From: Pseudomonadota bacterium
Lineage (GTDB): Bacteria; Pseudomonadota; Alphaproteobacteria; UBA9655
Length of the DNA stretch: 5,033 nucleotides
Direction of reading: 5' to 3'
Assembly: GCA_021809225.1 (NCBI GenBank)
Contig: JAKBAL010000212.1
Location: 1 to 5,033, forward strand
Shown here: piece after piece, positions 1 to 5,033 of the stretch
How positions within the stretch are numbered: the first letter of the stretch is position 1
How the letters are laid out: each line of letters opens with the position of its first letter
Made by a program: the position numbers and the translations under genes
The notes under the pieces: model-generated
The model's input: the letters and a program-made list of their open reading frames with translations, nothing else
The model's database searches: none
What the model was told of the DNA's origin: nothing

Positions 1-15
1 AAATTGATAGTTGTA

Positions 16-44
16 TGTATTTCTTATTAAGCAACTCATGTCAA
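16..44 (-). promoter_or_regulatory. Candidate sigma70-type promoter facing the left edge
   Basis: On the minus strand a perfect TTGACA (44-39) is followed after 17 nt by AATACA (21-16), or after 18 nt by ATACAT, either of which is only a fair -10 match. It would drive a gene lying beyond position 1. A second perfect TTGACA sits 16 bp upstream at 60-55 on the same strand, separated by the 12-bp palindrome ACAAAATTTTGT at 44-55. The -35 match is strong, the -10 is weak, and the downstream gene is not visible, so this remains a prediction. Confidence 0.4.
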
Positions 45-144
45 CAAAATTTTGTGTCAATGCGAACTAACAGTTGGTCTTAACCATACCCCTTAGAAAA
101 GAAAATTGACACCTCAGCCCGACCCAGACTTTAAAACACAAAAG

Positions 145-180
145 CCCTGAATTTTCACCTCCGCGAGGAGAACAGTAGGG
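145..180. repeat. Imperfect palindrome / hairpin in intergenic DNA
   Basis: Read on the plus strand, CCCT (145-148) pairs with AGGG (177-180). TTC (154-156) pairs with GAA (170-172, read as G170 A171 A172). CCTC (158-161) pairs with GAGG (165-168) around a 3-nt CGC loop. Only an A:A mismatch (157/169) separates the two inner stems, giving 7 bp inside and 4 bp outside an asymmetric internal loop. There is no U-tract, so it is not a typical terminator. It could be part of a dispersed palindromic repeat or of a small RNA. Copy number elsewhere in the genome cannot be seen here. Confidence 0.4.
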
Positions 181-240
181 TAAAAATGACTTAAGCTTCT
201 CATCAATCTTTCATTGAGGCATTTTTGGCGAAAGTTCTGG

Positions 241-276
241 AGATGAGAAAGAGAGAGAGGGATGTTCTCCCTCTCT
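241..276 (-). terminator. Rho-independent terminator of the porin gene
   Basis: On the minus strand, 11 nt after the porin stop codon, a perfect 9-bp stem (AGAGAGGGA at 276-268, TCCCTCTCT at 262-254) encloses a 5-nt loop (GAACA). A pyrimidine-rich tail with a TTT run, CTCTTTCTCATCT (253-241), follows. Position and polarity fit termination of the porin transcript. The T-tract is short and interrupted by C, so efficiency is uncertain. In the plus direction no T-tract follows the stem. Confidence 0.7.
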
Positions 277-287
277 AATGGGTGGCC

Positions 288-1589
288 TTAGAAGACTAGT
301 CGAGAACCTATAATAAAGACATTGGCACGGCTGTTCTTTACGGGTCCTACAAATTGCTTGCAAGGGGCTAGAATAACATTGCGGCGCGCTGCTTCAGCTA
401 CTGCTGCAGGATTTTTCATTTGGATATTCGCATACTCAAAGTAAATGCCGAGACCAGGCGCTAACTTCCGATCAATTGCTGCTAAAACACCTTGTGTTAC
501 TGCTTTTTTGGTTACTAAATTGGTATCAAAATCTCCACCCAACGCCTTTCTCCAAGCGTAGTAATATCCGGTGCTAAATTTTGTGGCGCCCCATTTGTAA
601 GAAAGTCCAAAATCAAGAAACTGACCAGCATTGGACTTATTTCCGCCAAATTTATAGGTGCGAGACCGTCCACTGTTGCCATAATCCAAACTGAAGCCAA
701 CCCCACAATAGGAAAAAGTACCTCCCACTTCAAAGGCAGCTGTACTATTCCGTGCTCGGGCACCTGTACGATCCCGTACACGGGCGCTATATTCAGAATG
801 GGTTTTTCCAAAGATAGAGACTGCGGATAGAGCCATTTCAAAACCATTTTTAAATTTATGGATAAAGTTTATAGCACTCGCAACGTTATCCGTATCGAAT
901 GGCTCTTTAGGGCTCTTGACGCTCCTGCGAGCCTCTATCGCCATCTGTCCTCTGTGCTCTGTTCGAGGGGTATAGGTAACGCCCACCTGAATTCCATTCC
1001 ACCGCGGAGTTAGGTAAGATAATTTGGTATCACGGCTCGTGTCTCCAACCAAATCAACATCATGCAGCGTGCCCGTTGTATAGTTGACAACCCGATCAAA
1101 AACACCTCCGTCAAATCCGCCCGTACCACCCCATTGGTCCCAACCACCAAAGGTCATGGTACTTTCAACACCCTTCGTATCACCAGCATAAACTTTACCC
1201 CATGTACCGCCGAAATAAAGGTAAGTTTCACGGAAATTTTTTGTCTCATTTACGTTTCCATCAAGAACAAAAACGAGACCATATTCCATCCCAGGATCTG
1301 TTTTTCCATCAACATTAAATTGTAGACGCGCATTATCGACCGTAAAAAGCTGTCCCCGACCAAACTTATTACGGCCGCAGTCAGCTGAAGAAATAATATC
1401 TTGAGCCTCTTCTGATTCTTGGAAAATTCTCTTATTCCTAAAAAAGAACGAGTTAAAAGATGTACCTCCAGAAATTTTAAATTGGGGCGTTGCCAGCATG
1501 GGTGTTGGACTCGTTTCTGCAGCATACGCATACGCATTGAAAATTACAGCACTTAAAAGAGCCGTCGAGCCAAGAAGGTAGCGAATCAT
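288..1589 (-). CDS. Outer-membrane porin (Gram-negative general porin-like)
   Basis: This is a 433-residue beta-barrel protein predicted to form a diffusion channel for small hydrophilic solutes in the outer membrane. Residues 1 to about 23 are a signal peptide: basic start MIRY, hydrophobic core, and AYAYA followed by AE, a plausible signal peptidase I site. The mature part is rich in alternating, aromatic, Gly-containing strands. Examples are ETYLYFGGTWGKVYAGDTKG (121-140), which resembles the conserved early porin strand pair, and KLSYLTPRWNGIQVGVTYTP (189-208), which matches the common porin pattern of Y-x-SP-x-x-x-G. The last strand ends in Phe (RLVF), the usual C-terminal signal for BAM-mediated assembly. 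The start ATG is supported by a strong GGAGG 6 nt upstream. Three Cys (71, 295, 410) are unusual for a porin. The gene is apparently monocistronic, with its own terminator, and is divergent from the regulator gene. The porin class is well supported; pore selectivity is unknown. Confidence 0.88.
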   Translation of the reverse strand: MIRYLLGSTALLSAVIFNAYAYAAETSPTPMLATPQFKISGGTSFNSFFFRNKRIFQESEEAQDIISSADCGRNKFGRGQLFTVDNARLQFNVDGKTDPGMEYGLVFVLDGNVNETKNFRETYLYFGGTWGKVYAGDTKGVESTMTFGGWDQWGGTGGFDGGVFDRVVNYTTGTLHDVDLVGDTSRDTKLSYLTPRWNGIQVGVTYTPRTEHRGQMAIEARRSVKSPKEPFDTDNVASAINFIHKFKNGFEMALSAVSIFGKTHSEYSARVRDRTGARARNSTAAFEVGGTFSYCGVGFSLDYGNSGRSRTYKFGGNKSNAGQFLDFGLSYKWGATKFSTGYYYAWRKALGGDFDTNLVTKKAVTQGVLAAIDRKLAPGLGIYFEYANIQMKNPAAVAEAARRNVILAPCKQFVGPVKNSRANVFIIGSRLVF

Positions 1590-1595
1590 TGTTTT

Positions 1596-1602
1596 CCTCC
1601 AG
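1596..1602 (-). promoter_or_regulatory. Ribosome binding site of the porin gene
   Basis: CTGGAGG on the minus strand contains a perfect GGAGG core 6 nt before the ATG at 1589. It is the strongest Shine-Dalgarno sequence in the window, consistent with an abundantly made outer-membrane protein, and it fixes the start codon. Confidence 0.8.
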
Positions 1603-1620
1603 GATTAGGGCTTGTTGAAT

Positions 1621-1648
1621 AAAGATTACAAATTTCTACATCATCATA
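1621..1648 (-). promoter_or_regulatory. Possible porin -10 element and adjacent 10-bp tandem repeat
   Basis: On the minus strand TATGAT (1648-1643) is a 5/6 match to the -10 consensus and would give a leader of roughly 45-50 nt before the porin ATG. I cannot find a convincing -35 at 16-18 nt spacing. Just downstream are two adjacent 10-mers, TGTAGAAATT and TGTAATCTTT (1640-1621), sharing TGTA at 10-bp spacing. OmpR-family proteins bind tandem half-sites at about one helical turn, so this could be an operator, but a 6/10 match is weak evidence. Confidence 0.25.
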
Positions 1649-1679
1649 AAAAAGATGAATCACATCCTATAAAAGACAC

Positions 1680-1707
1680 TTGATAGAAATTGGCTCAATG
1701 GTAAACT
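1680..1707 (+). promoter_or_regulatory. Candidate promoter of the winged-helix regulator gene
   Basis: TTGATA (1680-1685) and TAAACT (1702-1707), separated by 16 nt, give a 5/6 match at -35 and a 4/6 match at -10. Transcription would begin near 1714, leaving a leader of about 47 nt that includes the inverted repeat at 1732-1748. No better pair is seen upstream of the regulator, but in AT-rich DNA such matches arise by chance. Confidence 0.3.
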
Positions 1708-1731
1708 GTAACTTGAAATTATTTTTAGAGG

Positions 1732-1748
1732 GCATGTGACACACGTGC
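1732..1748. promoter_or_regulatory. 7+3+7 inverted repeat just upstream of the regulator start
   Basis: GCATGTG (1732-1738), ACA, CACGTGC (1742-1748) is a near-perfect inverted repeat with a single T·G position (1735/1745). It ends 12 nt before the regulator ATG. In RNA it would form a 7-bp hairpin with a 3-nt loop, close to where a ribosome binding site should lie. In DNA it could be an operator for a dimeric protein. The regulator gene lacks a recognisable Shine-Dalgarno sequence, which makes a role in translation plausible but unproven. Confidence 0.45.
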
Positions 1749-1760
1749 AACAGTAGAACG

Positions 1761-2288
1761 ATGTTACAAATATATCTTCAAATCCACGAATCCATTTTAC
1801 GGGAAGCTCTTGAAGAGCTTTTACCACAAGCTGGTGTTTGTATAAAGAGAGATCAAAGTGAAAGTGAAGGACTATTATTTACATCCCCAGATGTAAAGAG
1901 CACTCTTCCTTCATTAAACTTTTTAAACCTCTCACGGCCCCTTAGGTTTCTTGACCTTCTCTCTCTTTTGGAAAACCTTCCCTATACTCAAGAAATTACC
2001 TTTGCTCATTTTTCTTTAGACTTAAGAGAAAAGAGTCTTAAAAATCTTAAAACTCAAGAAACACAGCGTATTACAGAAAAAGAATGTCAGCTTTTACGTT
2101 TTTTTCATCAAAATAAAGGGCAAGACATTTCAAAACACAGGCTTTTGAGGGAAATTTGGGAATACCATCCTGAAGCTGAGACGCATACACTAGAAACACA
2201 CATTTATCGCTTGAGACAAAAGCTTGAAAAAGACCCAAATGTTCCTCAAATTCTTTTGAATGGAAAAGAGGGCTACTGGATAAAATAA
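1761..2288 (+). CDS. Winged-helix transcriptional regulator (OmpR/PhoB type) with degenerate receiver
   Basis: This 175-residue protein ends in a clear OmpR/PhoB-type winged helix-turn-helix (about residues 78-175). The motif ITEKECQLLRFF (104-115) is the first helix, ISKHRLLREIW (123-133) the second, and THTLETHIYRLRQKL (141-155) the DNA-recognition helix. GKEGYWIK is the C-terminal wing hairpin, usually GGYRL. The N-terminal part is about 75 residues instead of the usual 115-125 of a receiver. It keeps a helix-1-like stretch (SILREALEELL), a strand-like GLLFTSPDV (37-45) and SRPLRFLDLLSLLENL (58-73), which resembles the last strand and helix. The conserved acidic pair and the phosphoacceptor Asp region are not recognisable, and the usual Lys-Pro appears as Arg-Pro (59-60). 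It is therefore probably not controlled by phosphorylation. ATG 1761 is the first start after an in-frame stop at 1737, with only a weak ribosome binding site. The gene is divergent from the porin and convergent with ETF-QO. Its target genes are unknown. Confidence 0.82.
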   Translation: MLQIYLQIHESILREALEELLPQAGVCIKRDQSESEGLLFTSPDVKSTLPSLNFLNLSRPLRFLDLLSLLENLPYTQEITFAHFSLDLREKSLKNLKTQETQRITEKECQLLRFFHQNKGQDISKHRLLREIWEYHPEAETHTLETHIYRLRQKLEKDPNVPQILLNGKEGYWIK

Positions 2289-2291
2289 ACC

Positions 2292-3896
2292 TCACATATT
2301 GATATAGTTGGGTCCAGACCCGCCTTCAGGAGGGGTCCATACGATGTTTTGAGTGGGATCTTTAATATCGCAGACTTTACAATGGATACAATTTTGTGCG
2401 TTGATTTGAAGGTGGAGTCCTGCGCTTCCTTCCACAAGTTCATAGACGTGAGCCGGACAATAACGTCCTTCAGGAAAATCATAAATGGCCTCATTAATGG
2501 AAATAGTTTTCTGAGGGTCTTTAAGAAGTAAATAGTTGGGCTGGTTTTCATCATAACGAATATTAGAAAGATAAAGGGACGTAAGACGGTCAAAGGTAAT
2601 TTTTCCATCCGGTTTAGGATAAGAAATGTCTTTGCATTTATTGGCAGGCTTAAGCTGCTTATAATCAGCATGATTGCGAAGAGTCCAAGGGCTTTTTCCT
2701 CTGGTAATATAGGTTTCGAAAGCAGCATTGAATAACCCTGACATAAGCCCTTTTTGAAAACCCGGTCGAATATTGCGGACTTTATAAAGTTCATCAAATA
2801 CCCAGCTTTTTTCAAGACGGTTTTGATAGGTATACGGTTCTCCTTTGACAAGATAATCATAGAGAGCTTCAGCTGCGACCATTCCCGATTTAAGGGCAGT
2901 ATGAGACCCTTTGATTTTTGGCACATTGAGAAATCCTGCGGCGCACCCAATAATGGATCCTCCAGGAAATTCAAGCTTAGGGATGGACTGATAGCCTCCC
3001 TCATTAAGAGCGCGTGCCCCATAGGAAATACACCGGCCTCCCTCTAAAAGAGGACGAATAAAGGAATGGGTTTTAAGCCTTTGAAATTCCTCAAAGGGAC
3101 TTAAATAGGGGTTTTGGTAATCGAGACCTACGACAAGCCCGATTAAGATTTGATTGGTGCTCAGATGGTAAATAAATGAACCACCATAGGTTTGAGATTT
3201 TAAGGGCCAACCAATCGTATGAATGACTTGACCTGGTTTACTTTTTGAGGGATCAACTTCCCAAATTTCTTTGATTCCTATTCCATAGGTTTGAGGGTCA
3301 GATCTCGCATCTAGTTGAAAATTCTTTATCATTTTTTGAGTTAAGGACCCTCGGCACCCTTCAGCTAAAAGGGTCATTTTTCCAAGGATTTTAACTCCCG
3401 GCTCAAAATGTGAAGTGGGATTACCCATCCGATCAAGACCTTGAGGCCCTGTTTGAACACCGATTATATGCCCCTTATCATCAAAAAGACAAGAAGCAGC
3501 CGCAAAACCAGGATAAATTTCAACCCCCAATGCTTCAGCTTCTTGGGCCAACCACTGGCAAAGAGCCCCCAGGCTTGCCACATAGTTCCCTTCGTTGCGC
3601 ATTTGAGGGGGGGTTGGAAACCTGATGGCATTGGACGAAGTAAGAAAGAGAAACTTGTCTTGTCGGGCAGGAGTTGTTAAGGGAGCTCCTCGTTTCTTCC
3701 AATCAGGAAGAAGTTCATTCAAAGCACGAGGCTCAATAACTGCACCTGAGAGAATATGACTTCCAATCTCTGACCCTTTTTCAAGAATGCAAACCTTTAA
3801 GGTTGGATCAAGTTGTTTGAGCCGAATTCCCGCTCCTAATCCCGCAGGTCCCGCACCGACGATTACAATATCATAAGCCATCTCATCAGCACTCAT
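2292..3896 (-). CDS. Electron transfer flavoprotein:ubiquinone oxidoreductase (ETF-QO)
   Basis: This enzyme takes electrons from reduced electron transfer flavoprotein (filled by acyl-CoA dehydrogenases of fatty-acid and amino-acid breakdown) and passes them to ubiquinone at the inner membrane. The 534-residue length fits the family. An FAD-binding Rossmann motif GAGPAG lies at 14-19, followed by LEKGSEIGSHILSGAVIEP (38-56), a typical ETF-QO signature. GGSFIYHL (238-245) and GCAAGFLNVPKIKGSHTALKSG (positions 317-338) are the conserved quinone/FAD-domain blocks. The C-terminal ferredoxin-like domain keeps all four 4Fe-4S ligands: Cys480 (RYCPAHVYE) and Cys503, 506 and 509 in CIHCKVCDIKDP. The frame extends one codon further to a TTG at 3899, but a GAGG 5 nt upstream favours ATG 3896. 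The gene lies 8 nt downstream of the kinase stop codon, probably in the same transcript. It meets the regulator gene tail to tail with a 3-bp gap. No truncation or missing key residue is seen. The call is secure; I leave the symbol blank because usage varies in bacteria. Confidence 0.96.
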   Translation of the reverse strand: MSADEMAYDIVIVGAGPAGLGAGIRLKQLDPTLKVCILEKGSEIGSHILSGAVIEPRALNELLPDWKKRGAPLTTPARQDKFLFLTSSNAIRFPTPPQMRNEGNYVASLGALCQWLAQEAEALGVEIYPGFAAASCLFDDKGHIIGVQTGPQGLDRMGNPTSHFEPGVKILGKMTLLAEGCRGSLTQKMIKNFQLDARSDPQTYGIGIKEIWEVDPSKSKPGQVIHTIGWPLKSQTYGGSFIYHLSTNQILIGLVVGLDYQNPYLSPFEEFQRLKTHSFIRPLLEGGRCISYGARALNEGGYQSIPKLEFPGGSIIGCAAGFLNVPKIKGSHTALKSGMVAAEALYDYLVKGEPYTYQNRLEKSWVFDELYKVRNIRPGFQKGLMSGLFNAAFETYITRGKSPWTLRNHADYKQLKPANKCKDISYPKPDGKITFDRLTSLYLSNIRYDENQPNYLLLKDPQKTISINEAIYDFPEGRYCPAHVYELVEGSAGLHLQINAQNCIHCKVCDIKDPTQNIVWTPPEGGSGPNYINM

Positions 3897-3901
3897 CAAA
3901 A

Positions 3902-3905
3902 CCTC
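3902..3905 (-). promoter_or_regulatory. Ribosome binding site of ETF-QO overlapping the kinase end
   Basis: GAGG on the minus strand (within AGAGGT) lies 5 nt before ATG 3896. Its first base is the last base of the kinase stop codon TAG (3907-3905). The spacing suits ATG 3896 better than the TTG codon at 3899, so it decides the start. The overlap also makes translational coupling between the two genes plausible. Confidence 0.65.
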
Positions 3906-5033
3906 TATTTCTGCAATTCTATAATAAATCTAGAGTAATCTCCAAAATGACTTTCTACAGAGATATGCCCTTGATGTTGGTGGGTAATAATATCATAGCT
4001 TAACGAAAGACCAAGGCCTGTCCCTATGCCAGAGTCTTTTGTCGTAAAGAAAGGAACAAATATTTTTTTGATCACTGACTTGCTCATTCCAGGCCCATTG
4101 TCTTCAAATATGATCTCAATGGTTCTTCCCTTGTCTCGGGTGCTGACAATAAGTTCAGGCTTATAAGCCTTACCAAGTTTTTCTTGTTTATCGTGCATAG
4201 CAAAACAAGCATTATTGATAATATTCAAAAAAACTCGGACAAGATCTTGCTTAGAACCTTGGATATTTACGATAGTGTGGTCAAAATTTTTAGTGATTTT
4301 CGTCGTAAAATAGCGTTCTTTACCTTGGAAACCAATATAAGCAAGCTCGAGGGATTCATCTAAAAGTTTATTTAGATTAAAAGTTGTTATCTCTCCCGTA
4401 CTGCCGCGAGCGTGAGCAAGCATACCTTTAACAATAGAATCTGCTCTTTCAGCATGCTCGCGTGTTTTACGCATGTTTTGTTCAATTTGGTTAAAGAGCT
4501 CGTTTTCATTCGTAACTTTTTCTTTTAACTCCTGAAGGTATTCAAGGGAAAGATCAGAAAAATTAATAATAAAGTTAAGAGGGTTTTTAATTTCATGAGC
4601 AATGCCTGCGGTTAAAGCTCCAAGACTCGCAAGTTTTTCTTGAACAATAATTTGATTTTGAGCCTTTTTAAGGTCAGTCAAGGTTTTTTCAAGCTGATAA
4701 TTTTTTTGTTGTAATTGTTTGGTACGCAATTTTACGCGATTTTCGAGATCCGCCATCAGGGTTCTATTTTCTGCGAAAATTCGAGAAACGATATTAAACC
4801 AAGGCCTCCATCTTTGGGGAATGCTTTGCGGATCACTTTCCACTCCTCTGTTTTCTTTTGCAATATGCTTTACAAGCTTTTGAGCAGGAGAGATAAAGTT
4901 TCGAATGACCATAAGATATCCCATTCCAACCACAAAAATAAGAGTGGCAGTGATAATGAAAATACCTTCAAGGGCTTCCCAAAAAGCCTCCATAAAAAGT
5001 CCCGTTTTTGAACCTATATAAATCAGATCGGAA
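3905..5033 (-). CDS. Membrane sensor histidine kinase, 5' end outside the window
   Basis: Residues are numbered here from the in-frame ATG at 4993. A transmembrane helix spans about 9-30 (IFIITATLIFVVGMGYLMVI), followed by a HAMP-like linker with a conserved-type Pro (36) and a coiled coil (about 78-120, ENRVKLRTKQLQQKNYQLEK). The dimerisation and phosphotransfer helix carries AGIAHEIKNPLNF, with His133 as the phosphoacceptor. The ATPase domain is complete: N box NIINNA (257-262), G1 box EDNGPGM (297-303), F box FVPFFTTK (312-319) and G2 box GIGTGLGLS (322-330). It should autophosphorylate and pass phosphate to a response regulator, which is not in this window. The frame has no stop between 4993 and 5033 and encodes SDLIYIGSKTGLF just before the ATG, like the end of an extracytoplasmic sensor domain. 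ATG 4993 also lacks a good ribosome binding site, so the real start is probably beyond the right edge. The gene is likely co-transcribed with ETF-QO. Confidence 0.92.
   Translation of the reverse strand, partial: SDLIYIGSKTGLFMEAFWEALEGIFIITATLIFVVGMGYLMVIRNFISPAQKLVKHIAKENRGVESDPQSIPQRWRPWFNIVSRIFAENRTLMADLENRVKLRTKQLQQKNYQLEKTLTDLKKAQNQIIVQEKLASLGALTAGIAHEIKNPLNFIINFSDLSLEYLQELKEKVTNENELFNQIEQNMRKTREHAERADSIVKGMLAHARGSTGEITTFNLNKLLDESLELAYIGFQGKERYFTTKITKNFDHTIVNIQGSKQDLVRVFLNIINNACFAMHDKQEKLGKAYKPELIVSTRDKGRTIEIIFEDNGPGMSKSVIKKIFVPFFTTKDSGIGTGLGLSLSYDIITHQHQGHISVESHFGDYSRFIIELQK

Larger units (their letters stand above)
1..287. other. Intergenic region at left edge, no supported gene
   Basis: No open frame of convincing size or composition is visible here on either strand. 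The longest minus-strand possibility is a 29-codon frame from an ATG at 203 to a TGA at 114-116, with no clear ribosome binding site. The region contains the terminator of the porin gene (241-276), a long-range hairpin (arms 197-204 and 242-249), a compact imperfect palindrome (145-180) and a promoter-like sequence pointing off the left edge (16-44). The density of inverted repeats suggests a structured RNA, a dispersed palindromic repeat or simply a 3' untranslated region; sequence alone does not decide. Confidence 0.6.

Noticed and set aside
106..135. Plus-strand TTGACA at 106-111 with a TTTAAA-like -10 at 130-135
   Set aside because: Spacing of 18 nt and a poor -10, and no plus-strand gene follows before the porin terminator, so there is nothing for it to drive.
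114..203. A 29-codon minus-strand frame from ATG 203 to TGA 114-116 in the left intergenic region
   Set aside because: It is short, lacks a recognisable ribosome binding site and overlaps the palindrome at 145-180. Such a frame is expected by chance, and a conserved-peptide claim would need homologues.
1641..1658. TCATC/GATGA small hairpin in the porin upstream region
   Set aside because: Only 5 bp with an 8-nt A-rich loop, easily due to chance in AT-rich DNA.
2310..2321. GGGTC-CA-GACCC inverted repeat near the ETF-QO end as a terminator
   Set aside because: The loop is too small, it lies within the coding sequence for the C-terminal Gly-Pro region, and no T-tract follows on either strand.
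3410..3680. Plus-strand open frames inside the ETF-QO gene (and similar ones inside the porin and kinase genes)
   Set aside because: They lie entirely antisense to strongly supported genes, have no family-like motifs and look like reading-frame shadows.
3897..3899. TTG codon as the ETF-QO start
   Set aside because: It is one codon upstream of an ATG that has a better-spaced GAGG and a far more common start codon.
1761..5033. Regulator and kinase of this window as a cognate two-component pair
   Set aside because: The genes are on opposite strands with ETF-QO between them, and the regulator lacks a recognisable phosphoacceptor Asp, so direct phosphotransfer is unlikely.

Overview
The window reads as chromosomal DNA from an AT-rich Gram-negative bacterium, most likely an alphaproteobacterium. 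Three things point that way. There is an outer-membrane porin with a signal peptide and a terminal Phe. There is a respiratory-chain flavoprotein, ETF:ubiquinone oxidoreductase. The winged-helix regulator and histidine kinase have a style common in that class. The low GC suggests a host-associated or Rickettsiales/Holosporales-like lineage, but that is inference; no taxonomic marker gene is present.

Layout. 1-287 has no supported gene. It holds a likely outward (minus-strand) promoter near the left edge, imperfect palindromes, and the porin terminator. 288-1589 (minus) is the porin. 1590-1760 is a divergent intergenic region with a 7+3+7 inverted repeat. 1761-2288 (plus) is a small OmpR/PhoB-type DNA-binding protein whose receiver domain is collapsed. 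2292-3896 (minus) is the ETF-QO gene, meeting the regulator tail to tail with only 3 bp between stops. 3905-5033 (minus) is a membrane-anchored sensor histidine kinase. Its reading frame stays open to the right edge, so its N-terminus lies outside the window.

How the genes may work together. The kinase gene is immediately upstream of ETF-QO on the same strand, and its stop codon overlaps the ETF-QO ribosome binding site, so the two are very probably co-transcribed. ETF-QO passes electrons from fatty-acid and amino-acid acyl-CoA dehydrogenases, via ETF, to ubiquinone in the inner membrane. The regulator and porin are divergently transcribed from a shared 171-bp region, so the regulator may control itself and/or the porin. 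No receiver protein with an intact phosphoacceptor is visible, so the kinase's partner must be elsewhere. The gene content is mostly conventional; I did not find convincing evidence of a wholly new system. The most interesting items are the receiver-collapsed regulator with its inverted repeat, the kinase/ETF-QO coupling, and the structured 1-250 region.
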